Assembly: GCA_036186865.1 (NCBI GenBank)
Contig: AP025069.1
Span: 16,013,435-16,077,434 of the forward strand
Reading direction: 5' to 3'
Source: Eustoma russellianum
Taxonomy: Eukaryota; Streptophyta; Magnoliopsida; Gentianales; Gentianaceae
DNA: 64,000 nucleotides
Below the pieces are notes generated by a model that worked only from the letters and a program-made list of their open reading frames with translations, was not told the origin of the DNA and ran no database searches. The position numbers and the translations under genes are program-made. Below, piece by piece: positions 57,370 to 61,376 of this stretch; positions within the stretch are counted from its first letter, which is position 1; each line of letters starts with the position of its first letter.

Positions 57370-58259
57370 TCAATTTTTCCCTTGTATGCAGGTTGATGTA
57401 TTCTCTTTCGGTATTGTTTTATGGGAAATTCTTACTGGCGAGGAACCTTACTCCAACATGCATTACGGTGCAATTATAGGTTTGTTCCTATTGATGTTCA
57501 TCTTCTTCCTTATCTACCGTTTTTTGTTACATACCATCTATTGTAGGCTTTGCTGTTGTTTCCAGTGTTATTAATTCAAGAGGATGGCCTTAGATTGTAG
57601 ATAATTTGAAACCCGAGGAGAAAGGCGTTTTGAATGTCTGTTCCAATTTATAAATGATATAATTCAGGTTTCAGTTCTCACAAAGTTAATCGTTACATGT
57701 GATTTGAATGAATAAGAATGTATTGATTCCCAACGTTCTGAGTTGTAGTTTTTGGCTAGGGAACCCTTCCACAACGGGGACTCGAATCTTTTGAAATGGT
57801 TAACTGGATTTTGGTTTTTATTGGTGAAGTATTAGGGAGATTATTTTGCAAGAACTTCTTAGAGTTTCTGGAAATCTTCTCTGCAGAAGTTTTTGATTGA
57901 CTCTTCCTTCGTAGTTTTGTTTAATATTAAATTTAAATAATTTGTGTAAAATGGTTTGCAGTAGTTATTATTGTGAATTATACATCTCATAATATCTAAA
58001 GCAGCATGTCAAAAAGGAGCTCAAATGGTAGCAAATTTTTATTTTTAATCCAGGAGGTATAGTGAATAATACTTTGAGGCCAGCTGTACCAAGCTACTGT
58101 GATCCTGACTGGAGATTGCTCATGGAGCAATGTTGGGCTCCTGATCCTGCTGTACGGCCATCTTTCGCTGAAATCGCTAGATGTTTGCGCCTGATGTCCT
58201 CTGCTGCCCCAAGTCAAGGTCGGCCACAAGGTAATGCCAAAGCAAACCAGATGAAGTGA
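7275..58259 (+). CDS. PB1-domain RAF-like MAPKKK (group B4 type), eight coding exons
   Basis: A predicted cytoplasmic Ser/Thr kinase of 1288 residues. Joins: 7275-10178, 10278-10358, 22792-22944, 23223-23386, 23495-23642, 39373-39495, 57392-57479, 58054-58259. The PB1 domain is at about residues 186-287, followed by a long Ser/Asn/Gln-rich disordered middle. The kinase domain is at about 1003-1275, with the Gly loop GSGTFGTV (1009-1016), VAIK Lys1029, HFDLKCDN (1129-1136, Asp1131), DFG (1153-1155) and APE (1177-1179). HFD in place of HRD is typical of this plant family. All phases agree and no stop interrupts the joined frame, so the gene looks functional. Known relatives in Arabidopsis (RAF16/18/20/24/35/40/42) phosphorylate SnRK2 kinases in osmotic stress; that role is inferred here. 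Introns 2, 5 and 6 are 12.4, 15.7 and 17.9 kb and full of transposons. Confidence 0.93.
10278..10358 (+). CDS. RAF-like kinase exon 2 (27 codons)
   Basis: Phase 0 on both sides. Encodes DDKTEGEQTGF...DFDPSSLQ, acidic, just before the kinase domain. The acceptor is CATTGAAG at 10277. The donor is a GC type, CAG|GCAAGT at 10359. Joining to exon 3 gives Q-IIKNEDLEEL, the expected family continuation. Confidence 0.82.
10359..11138. other. Start of giant intron 2, no element recognised
   Basis: Intronic DNA without a recognised transposon. A G-rich run at 10804-10833 (four G-runs of 3-6) fits a quadruplex pattern on the coding strand. Confidence 0.5.
11139..11340. repeat. 100-bp direct tandem duplication
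   Basis: The block starting GCTCACTCTGT at 11141 recurs at 11241 with only a few changes. Both copies end in TATAGTCCTTGCTC. A recent local duplication in the intron with no known role. Confidence 0.85.
11341..11522. other. Intron 2 spacer
   Basis: Unassigned intronic sequence between the 100-bp duplication and the SINE-like copy. Confidence 0.4.
11523..11790 (-). mobile_element. SINE-like element with GTT tail (copy 1)
   Basis: On the minus strand it ends in GCGGGAGCCTCTGGCAATGG and then (GTT)n at 11523-11537. Upstream are the blocks GTGTACATCCGACC, AACACATGGGTATG, GGAAACAACCTCTG and a 5' part containing GAAGTAGCAGTTGATCGAC. The 3' half resembles plant Au-type SINEs. The 5' half is shared by the copies at 13490-13735 and 58632-58905. 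The family name is not certain. Confidence 0.65.
11791..12699. other. Intron 2 spacer
   Basis: About 900 bases of intronic DNA with no recognised motif. An open frame runs through 11580-12044 but mixes SINE and intron sequence, so it is not read as a gene. Confidence 0.5.
12700..13480. repeat. Compound CA/TA/TG microsatellite
   Basis: Nearly 800 bases of alternating purine-pyrimidine dinucleotides, including a (CA)n run at 12916-12958 and a (TA)n run at 13330-13360. A 60-bp-scale unit with ATATATGCATGTATATGTAT recurs at about 13083 and 13186. Long open frames here only translate the repeat. Confidence 0.95.
13490..13735 (+). mobile_element. SINE-like element with GTT tail (copy 2)
   Basis: Opposite orientation to copy 1. 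Has the same blocks (GAAGTAGTAGTCGATC, TTTCTAACACATGAG, GGCGGGAGCCTCT) and ends in AAGTTGTTGTAG. It lies against microsatellite DNA on its 5' side. Confidence 0.65.
13736..14209. other. Intron 2 spacer
   Basis: A short TA stretch and about 400 bases of unassigned intronic sequence. Confidence 0.4.
14210..14466. repeat. CA/TA microsatellite
   Basis: Alternating CA and TA blocks that directly abut the GTT-repeat end of the minus-strand LINE at 14467. Confidence 0.95.
14467..15760 (-). mobile_element. RTE-type LINE, 5'-truncated, minus strand
   Basis: The open minus frame 15744-15154 encodes NTDFFPMEVRLHQGSALSPF, a catalytic box altered to FAEDIALVAES (first Asp to Glu), YLGSFVQKDGDIDSDVAHRV and KFYRAAVRPAMLYGTD. 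Then, in broken frames, MEVAEMRMLRW and the C-terminus follow down to about 14780. The 3' untranslated region and tail follow, ending in (GTT)5 at 14467-14481. Catalytic change, frameshifts and missing endonuclease show it is dead. Confidence 0.87.
15761..16559. other. Intron 2 spacer
   Basis: About 800 bases without a recognised element. Holds a G-rich tract at 16197-16221 (runs of 4, 6, 5 and 5 G). Confidence 0.4.
18188..18740 (+). mobile_element. L1-type LINE 3' fragment (zinc-binding RVT end) nested in the RTE LINE
   Basis: Encodes LCNNLVDCILEENDTLNKLF, NLCVLCGGSVEFQEHLFFQH and FASAVYHIWRYRNSRIYQQ across two frames. This is the zf-RVT-like C-terminus found after plant L1 reverse transcriptases. 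The related end of the long L1 in intron 5 is at 37530-38010. 5'-truncated insertion. Confidence 0.75.
18747..21160. repeat. 1.2-kb tandem duplication (two units)
   Basis: Unit 1 is 18747-19950 and unit 2 is 19951-21160. Both open with CCTTTTGCCAACATCTGCAA, pass through the 3' part of the nested fragment and the RTE reverse transcriptase, and close at TATCGGACAACAATA. Roughly one base in twelve to twenty differs by eye, with small indels. The unit therefore copied already nested DNA. Confidence 0.88.
21990..22350. repeat. TA/TG microsatellite containing an assembly gap
   Basis: Alternating TA with TG runs. Ten N bases at 22186-22195 mark an assembly gap. The 84 bases before the gap (22102-22185) are identical to the 84 bases after it (22196-22279). 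Confidence 0.95.
22351..22562 (-). mobile_element. RTE LINE 3' tail, severely 5'-truncated
   Basis: Minus-strand copy of the LINE tail. Has a TTTGTTTGCCTTTCACC-like block and ACCCTAGCCATAGCTTCGAC, and ends in TTGTTGTTATTGTTGTTT against the microsatellite. Closely matches the tail at 14467-14640. Confidence 0.8.
22792..22944 (+). CDS. RAF-like kinase exon 3 (Gly loop and VAIK)
   Basis: 51 codons. The acceptor is CTATTTCAG and the donor TTG|GTGAGC. Carries NEDLEELKELGSGTFGTVYH, GKWRGTDVAIKRIKK and the RSSEQERL end. ATP-binding elements are intact. Confidence 0.93.
23223..23386 (+). CDS. RAF-like kinase exon 4 (helix C to hinge)
   Basis: Starts TVEFWREAEILSRLHHPNVV after the acceptor TCTGCAG and ends in SKD plus two bases of an Arg codon before GTAAAG. 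The Glu of FWREAE is the expected helix C salt-bridge residue. Phase 0 in, phase 2 out, matching exon 5. Confidence 0.93.
23495..23642 (+). CDS. RAF-like kinase exon 5 (catalytic loop)
   Basis: Begins after ATATCTAG by completing the Arg codon. Encodes [20 protein letters not shown] and NIVHFDLKCDNLLVNLKD, ending in PVCK before GTGACT. Catalytic Asp1131, Lys1133 and Asn1136 are present. Confidence 0.94.
23643..24161. other. Start of giant intron 5, no element recognised
   Basis: About 500 bases of ordinary AT-rich intron. Short direct repeats (CTTAGATCATTTTC-like) occur near 23750 and 23805. Confidence 0.5.
24170..24805 (-). pseudogene. Histone H3 processed pseudogene
   Basis: The minus strand from ATG 24734 encodes H3: [20 protein letters not shown], a RKSAPATGG tail and ELLIRKLPFQRLVREIAQD. 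The APATGG and FRPG residues and the later QSSAVAAL mark the H3.1 type. After DLRF a one-base deletion shifts the frame, and the rest ([30 protein letters not shown]) continues in another frame, with more small deletions at the end near 24341. There are no introns. About 160 bases of 3' untranslated sequence and a poly(A) tract (read as 10 T at 24170-24179) follow. GTGATTAA flanks both sides (24162-24169 and 24806-24813). This is a retrotransposed, dead copy. Confidence 0.93.
26866..27290 (+). repeat. Tandem repeats inside the LTR element
   Basis: A unit of about 25 bases (AGGCCATAGAGCCATAAATTC) is repeated with a 52-base higher-order form alternating CATAAATTC and CTCAAATGC. It is followed by a looser repeat of GGCTATGAAGAGCCTTGG. 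No protein role is clear. Confidence 0.85.
28561..28842 (-). pseudogene. Possible captured terminal exon, gene not recognised
   Basis: A minus-strand frame opens after an acceptor-like AAAATTTCAG near 28843-28834 and reads LLQKSLLQMPGMFLLEQSFN, then MGITLSTSESCRLLMIGFNP, and ends RQEMVRELANSIAKGDEDSF at the stop near 28561. An acidic helical end of this kind looks like a real protein C-terminus, but I cannot name the family. It lies inside the LTR element, where gag-pol would be expected. Confidence 0.35.
31229..31620 (+). repeat. Minisatellite with ATCGATCGAT palindromes in the LTR
   Basis: Units of roughly 104-115 bases begin with CCAACATCGATCTCTCAG at about 31241, 31350 and 31452, with a fourth partial unit at 31565. 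Each carries one or two TCGATCGATCGATG palindromes. Located in the U3 part of the left Copia LTR. Confidence 0.85.
32568..33625 (+). pseudogene. Copia gag remnant
   Basis: Starts at ATG 32568 (MAMTTSSSHTSTPKPTALFS), reads PMFDAQNYSLWKFRMINHLK, then shifts frame near 32728 and continues VKGIEVPMINNSKGES to the UBN2-type core (SSVLTTTKLIRLQGLETSHE). The nucleocapsid knuckle reads FYSCGRPGHFIAGC, so its first Cys is replaced by Phe. Frameshift and lost zinc ligand indicate decay. Confidence 0.85.
33640..34618 (+). pseudogene. Copia protease and integrase remnant
   Basis: The protease motif WLMDSGC is followed by a stop. Then comes the GAG-pre-integrase region (ILGHGKIGNSSFTMNIVLYV, LKNNLISVSQLCDANF), the zinc finger end HGLCDTCQKAK and the integrase core (LLHMDLHGDIG, FVVVDDFSRHTWIMFLAKK). 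Between GGEFDGEF and PQQNGVAERKNRTL about 25 residues of the family sequence are missing. It ends at the deletion junction with the right LTR. Confidence 0.85.
38367..39372. other. Intron 5, right end
   Basis: About 1 kb between the L1 poly(A) tract and exon 6. No coding motif recognised. A run of short CGTT-containing words (for example at 38795-38900) hints at an unrecognised repeat. Confidence 0.4.
39373..39495 (+). CDS. RAF-like kinase exon 6 (DFG to APE)
   Basis: 41 codons between CTTGCAG and GTAATT, phase 0 on both sides. Encodes VGDFGLSKIKRNTLVTGGVR, then [21 protein letters not shown]. It sits alone between the two largest introns, 15.7 kb from exon 5 and 17.9 kb from exon 7. Confidence 0.94.
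39496..40784. other. Start of giant intron 6, mostly unassigned
   Basis: No transposon recognised. GGCCCCTAAATGACCACTGA occurs twice (about 40112 and 40190), and a pure run of 19 C lies at 40546-40564. Confidence 0.5.
40785..41223 (+). mobile_element. RTE LINE 3' fragment ending in GAT repeats
   Basis: Matches the 3' region of the LINE at 757-2853: AGTTCATGGA, the TTTAGGTTGACTTTCCAC block, CACTAACACACTAGCAC, TACATATAGAGCCGG and the tail CACTGGAAGCAGACTCTCTA. It ends GGGATATAATGGGTTCG followed by (GAT)4 instead of the GTT repeat. Confidence 0.82.
44153..44470 (-). pseudogene. NUP50-like nucleoporin fragment (start of RanBP1 domain)
   Basis: The minus strand reads EDSGITGSGFSGSSFSFGSI, PSPPSSVSGSLFGLKNDQSS, then SNGSSFLRTSGPSS, and ends in METGKENEKAVF-type text: VSLETGKENEKAVFVADAAL FEFLDGSW. 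FG-type repeats followed by the E(T/E)GEENEKAVF...LFEFLDGGW start of a Ran-binding domain match plant NUP50 proteins. The homology breaks off right after LDGSW. The cargo could not make a working Ran-binding domain. The assignment is from motif memory. Confidence 0.75.
44796..46477. mobile_element. Inner Pack-MULE (RPN1 cargo)
   Basis: The ends are GGGGGATTCGCACCGAGCAC and the near-complement GTGCGAATCTCCC, with inverted similarity of about 130 bp down to AACACCAGAAAACCGGTTG. Flanked by TGGATTCTG at 44787-44795 and 46479-46487 (9 bp; a tenth matching base precedes it). The terminal repeats share blocks with the outer element (ACACCAGAAACCGG, AACGTTCCRAAACCTCA), so both belong to one family. 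It carries three exons and two introns of an RPN1 gene on the minus strand and no transposase. Confidence 0.92.
45378..45945 (-). pseudogene. RPN1 (26S proteasome regulatory subunit) fragment with introns
   Basis: Three minus-strand exons. 45945-45824 encodes ESVEATAEVAKTFNDKIRK and MTLLSCAYAGTGNVLK. 45733-45518 encodes 72 codons, VQQFLGQCVQHLDKGETYQG through SLEHLLQYGEQNIRKVVPLA to CISNPK. 45437-45378 encodes VNVMDTLSRLSHDSDTEVAM. Introns of 90 and 80 bp with GT and AG ends remain between them (donors GTTCGT and GTGACT, acceptors AATAG). These are the proteasome/cyclosome-repeat part of RPN1, the scaffold of the 19S base. The exons are still open, but the gene is a fragment lacking both ends, carried by a transposon. 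Confidence 0.92.
47540..47852 (-). mobile_element. Solo LTR, related to the element at 26176-29822
   Basis: 313 bp with the symmetric ends TGTAGAAA...TTTCTACA and the perfect 5-bp target duplication AAAAG at 47535-47539 and 47853-47857. It lies in the gag-integrase region of the minus-strand Copia element. End sequence and length resemble the 323-bp LTRs in intron 5. No internal region, so it probably arose by LTR-LTR recombination. Confidence 0.85.
49187..49610 (-). pseudogene. Unrecognised coding-like fragment
   Basis: The minus strand frame 49462-49220 reads MRLWSRPAMISYNHAVYSGG, WCKSKPHWCIVTENLRYLVE and KVMLNYSFLKMHKDKPDLLL. Just upstream another frame reads SIDEPATILIKENIQEMLQC. The composition is protein-like and unlike the neighbouring transposons, but I do not recognise the family. 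It may be a decayed host gene piece or a transposon ORF. Confidence 0.35.
50160..50660 (+). mobile_element. RTE LINE 3' fragment in the Copia remnant
   Basis: Closely follows 21300-21810: AAGATGAGGGAGT, GACAATGAATGAGGTG, ACAATTAGAGAGCATATG, GTAGCCGATATCATGTAGA and TGAAAGATGTGTATTCTAAA, then the end GGTTGAGTGTTGT. 5'-truncated, non-coding. Confidence 0.82.
51891..53419. mobile_element. Non-autonomous MULE with 450-bp inverted repeats
   Basis: The left arm (51891 to about 52340) and right arm (about 52950-53419) are inverted copies. Shared blocks include AATATAATAGTCTT, CACTTTTATCACA, TTATGTTCCTAAATTATA, AATTCACATCAATA and GAAAGTAGTATTTGAC. Flanked by the perfect 9-bp duplication GCCAAAGCT at 51882-51890 and 53420-53428. 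The 600-bp centre is AT-rich with no coding motif. The target is Copia DNA. Confidence 0.92.
54030..56809 (-). mobile_element. Large solo LTR (Gypsy, Tekay/Del-like)
   Basis: 2780 bp with ends TGTAGCGCC and GGTTGTAACA. The perfect 5-bp target duplication TTGGG is at 54025-54029 and 56810-56814. On the minus strand it starts TGTTACAACCCGGAAAATTT, like the long LTRs of Tekay/Del chromoviruses. No gag-pol inside. Contains a CA/TA microsatellite at 55440-55550. The class assignment is an inference from the end sequence and length. Confidence 0.8.
55440..55550. repeat. CA/TA microsatellite
   Basis: Two CA runs and a long TA run inside the solo LTR. Confidence 0.95.
56815..57015. other. Intron 6 spacer
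   Basis: About 200 bases between the solo LTR and the 87-bp duplication; nothing recognised. Confidence 0.4.
57016..57190. repeat. 87-bp tandem duplication upstream of exon 7
   Basis: Starts GGACAAAGAAGTAGAAAGTA at about 57015 and again at about 57104. Both units end CCTCAATGCAATAT and differ at several positions. Confidence 0.85.
57337..57367 (+). repeat. CT microsatellite before the exon 7 acceptor
   Basis: (CT)n of about 15 units, ending 24 bases before the AG at 57390-57391. It adds to the pyrimidine tract of the intron 6 acceptor. Confidence 0.85.
57392..57479 (+). CDS. RAF-like kinase exon 7
   Basis: Follows TTGTATGCAG, with a CT microsatellite about 25 bases upstream. Encodes VDVFSFGIVLWEILTGEEPY and SNMHYGAIIG, leaving one base of a Gly codon before GTTTGT. 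The kinase aF region (DVFSFGIVLWE) is intact. Confidence 0.93.
58054..58259 (+). CDS. RAF-like kinase exon 8 (C-terminus)
   Basis: After TTAATCCAG, two bases complete Gly. It then encodes GIVNNTLRPAVPSYCDPDWR and CWAPDPAVRPSFAEIARCLR with the conserved kinase-domain XI Arg, then a short basic tail ending in NQMK and TGA at 58257-58259. Confidence 0.93.
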
Positions 58260-58520
58260 CAGTAGTGTAAATATTTTCATCCTGCTCTTAACTTTCTCAA
58301 GAGTGGATGCTGGATGGGTTTTTAGGCCATATCTGCTTCTATGTTGGAATCCTCTGTGTTTTGTGTCTGTATTGTACGACTGTGACGCTTGGCTCCTGCT
58401 GAACATGTAAAATTTTTATATGTTGGTGGGAGTAATCATTATACGGAATGTGATCTCCTGTAAAACTGTAAACATCACATATTTATAGTGTATAGCATTG
58501 TTGTATCTATGCAAAAAAGG
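58260..58520 (+). other. Probable 3' untranslated region of the kinase gene
   Basis: Host-like sequence after the stop, with TGTAAATATTTT and several TGTAA words that resemble plant far-upstream poly(A) elements. The exact end is not visible. Confidence 0.5.
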
Positions 58521-58631
58521 GAAATATAGGTTTAGCTTTCGAGTGATATCATTTCCTCCCTCCTCTCTGATCCATTAGTGTGTGCTGTCCCAACGACGTT
58601 ATAGCACTTCTTGAAGTTTATTTTTTCTTGA

Positions 58632-58905
58632 AAATTTTACAACGACGTTACTCTATTGCCATAGAGGTTCCTGTCTATGGCAGGGTAGAGTCTCGGATGT
58701 ACGCAACCATACCCATGTTTTAGAAACATATAGAGATGGTTTCCCGATGACCTCTAATGAAAATTTCGTCAAGTTGTGTCGATCAACTGCTACTTCACAA
58801 TATAAGAAGCGCAGTAAATTTAGTGATTCATTTTGTTTTATTCCATCATGTTCCAAAGTCAAAGAAGAGTGTGTCATTGACTTCATTGGAAATGAAAAGT
58901 TTGTT
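58632..58905 (-). mobile_element. SINE-like element with GTT-type tail (copy 3)
   Basis: Same order of blocks as copies 1 and 2 on the minus strand (GAAGTAGCAGTTGATCGAC, GGTATGGTTGCGTACATCC, CATAGACAGGAACCTCTATG). The tail has decayed to AACGTCGTTG. It lies just past the probable kinase 3' end. Confidence 0.62.
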
Positions 58906-59539
58906 GAAAATGTTAAAATCTTTCAATTCCTTCTCTAGTTGTACTTTCTTGCTAAGCTTACTGGGGTTTGTGGGTTGAGAAGATGTTAATATGGGGAAAT
59001 CATGCACCACGCCAGATGAGCTGGTGCTGTGTACGAAGGGGAAAAAGTTTTTTTTTTTAATAATCTTTTTATACGCGTATACATATTTGTATAAGATATT
59101 ATATAAACATCTTATATAGGAATCGCCCGCGAATAGCCATGTAATATAGCATAAAACCCATGTTTGGCAGTAGGTGGGATGCTAGGAGTTTATTCTCTTG
59201 TGACACAATCCTCTGAATTCTGTGAATATATTAAAGAGGTTTGCTCGAATGCATGAACCCTGGTAATGGGAGGAGTCTTTCAGGTCATGTATGTTTGGAA
59301 CATGAATATATAGCGAAAGCTCTATGATAGTTTCATTCATCATGGATAAAGTAAAATAAAATTATAAATAAATAATACTCTCTGCTTCATAAAAATAGTC
59401 ATAGTTTTGTTGTCTGAAAATTATTATATACTATTTAAAAAATTATTGTCATAATTTTCATTTTAGGTTGTTTCAAAAATATTATCTACTTTCTAAAGAT
59501 AGAAATATCTTAGTCGTTAAAATTTTTTATACCAAAAAA
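58906..59539. other. Intergenic spacer between kinase gene and L1
   Basis: About 630 bases of AT-rich DNA. A small repeat of AAAATTATTRT words lies near 59410-59450. Nothing else recognised. Confidence 0.5.
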
Positions 59540-59684
59540 GGAGAATTCACGAGTGACGCAATACCGAGCTTCTCCGCAATAACCGCTAGTAACTGCAATC
59601 TTCGCGGCGATTTCGCGAAATTCCAAAAAACCACCGTAACCGCTGTTTGTGCCGGCGGTCTTCGCCGCCACTATCGCCGGTAAT

Positions 59685-61370
59685 ATGGACGACACTCCCA
59701 TGGAGAAGAGTACCGAAGAAGTCGATCTAATCAAACGCAGCGTTAAGAAGTATAAACGACCAGCGAGTGGAGATCCACCATCCCCCCATGATCAACCTAT
59801 GCAGTCTGGCCAGGCGTGGGCCGATTTGCTGCGTAACACAGGTCCGGCTAATCCTTTTGAGCGTAATGACATATATACTGGTCTAGGCGAGGAAGACAAT
59901 GATCCACCATTGCAAGATTTTCTGATGAAAGAAAATACAACCTGTGAAGGCGCTATCGCTGGAAGTGGCAAAGTATCAATTGAGATATCATCCGAAGAGT
60001 GTATGCAATTATGGCGTCCTTGGCGTAGGGCATTGGTTGTCAAACTTCTTGGACGCAATATATCGTACCGAGTCCTTTCTCAACGCTTAACCGATATGTG
60101 GACACAAAATCGCCGTTTGGACATCGTAGATATTGAAGAAGGCTTCTATGTCGTAAGATTCTTTTCAAGAGACGACTACATCTATGCGCTTGAGAATGGA
60201 CCTTGGACGATCCAAGGCCATTACTTGACGGTCTCAAAGTTTCGCCCGGGATTTTTACCGTCTAATGATAAGATCACATCTACATTGGTGTGGATAAGAA
60301 TACCGCGCCTCCCTCTTGAATTTTTCAACGAAGAAATTTTAATGCGGATTGAGAACCAATTGGGTAAAGCAGCAAAAATTGATATGCAGACTATGACTGC
60401 TACAAGAGGAAAACATGCCCGTGTTTGTGTCGATGTCAACCTGCAGAAGCCGCTCGTCTCAGGTATTGTTCTAAATGGTATTCACTTCTCGGTGGAGTAT
60501 GAAAGCTTGCATCAGATTTGTTTTTCATGTGGCAAGTACGGTCATCGATCTGAATTTTGTCCAATGAGGCAAACATCGGACACTGCATCGGATGCACCTC
60601 AACCTCCCAGCGCCCATACTTCCCAGATTCCGACCGATCCCTTCGGTCCTTGGATGATTGTGCGACCTAATACACGACGCCGACCACAAGTGTCGTCTGC
60701 GACTCAAGTAGACCACAATATTTCCAATATCAAAAAGCCGCAGGCTCCAGCGATTGACAGTGCTCAACCTTCTTCGGGCCGGGGCTCTAGATATGCACCT
60801 CTTGGTGATGAACCTGTAGAAGAAATTGTGAGGACGGTGACTAATTCACTCGAGTCAAACCTTCAATCTATTAAAGACTCAGGCCCTCCTGTTAGCTTCC
60901 GCACATCCTCAAAGGAACAAGCTACCAAAACCAAGGAACGCAAGATGAAGGGTATTCAGACAAGGGAATCTAACAAAATAAAAGTCCAAACCCCACGTGT
61001 GGCTGTTTTGACTAACATTAAACCTGCTGCACATCCTAGTGCTGTGTCCGCTATCACTTTACTACGCCGACCTCCTGATACTCACAGCCAACTGACTCAC
61101 CCTCTGCATGATATAACAAACGTTAATTCTACTCATGCAGACCCGATGACTACTGGGCAGGACCTACTTTCGTCGAAGGCGGCTAACACTACACCGCTTT
61201 CAGTGGTTGGAGACCAGACAAAATATAAGCCCCCTGATGGGGATGATATCTCAATGCTAGTAATGGATGAACCCCATGTTATTACTTCGGAGGATTCTCA
61301 TATGCTATGCAGTACTTTGCAGGTACTCGAACAGGATACTGGCCAGCCGCCTAAGGCACAAGCCCAATGA
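59685..61370 (+). CDS. L1 ORF1 protein (DUF4283 and zinc knuckle)
   Basis: 561 codons. I chose the ATG at 59685 (MDDTPMEKSTEEVD) because it is the first ATG; the frame is open further upstream to a GTG. Residues of about 90-235 match the DUF4283 region of plant LINE ORF1 (RALVVKLLGRNISYRVLSQR, FYVVRFFSRDDYIYALENGP, TLVWIRIPRLPLEFF). The CCHC knuckle CFSCGKYGHRSEFC is at 279-292 with all zinc ligands. The C-terminal 250 residues are basic and low in fold. It probably binds the LINE RNA and ships it with ORF2. No frame break. Confidence 0.92.
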   Translation: MDDTPMEKSTEEVDLIKRSVKKYKRPASGDPPSPHDQPMQSGQAWADLLRNTGPANPFERNDIYTGLGEEDNDPPLQDFLMKENTTCEGAIAGSGKVSIEISSEECMQLWRPWRRALVVKLLGRNISYRVLSQRLTDMWTQNRRLDIVDIEEGFYVVRFFSRDDYIYALENGPWTIQGHYLTVSKFRPGFLPSNDKITSTLVWIRIPRLPLEFFNEEILMRIENQLGKAAKIDMQTMTATRGKHARVCVDVNLQKPLVSGIVLNGIHFSVEYESLHQICFSCGKYGHRSEFCPMRQTSDTASDAPQPPSAHTSQIPTDPFGPWMIVRPNTRRRPQVSSATQVDHNISNIKKPQAPAIDSAQPSSGRGSRYAPLGDEPVEEIVRTVTNSLESNLQSIKDSGPPVSFRTSSKEQATKTKERKMKGIQTRESNKIKVQTPRVAVLTNIKPAAHPSAVSAITLLRRPPDTHSQLTHPLHDITNVNSTHADPMTTGQDLLSSKAANTTPLSVVGDQTKYKPPDGDDISMLVMDEPHVITSEDSHMLCSTLQVLEQDTGQPPKAQAQ

Positions 61371-61376
61371 TTACCC

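Noticed and set aside
59649..59684. GTG start adding 12 residues to L1 ORF1
   Set aside because: The ATG at 59685 is a normal start; plant nuclear genes rarely use GTG.
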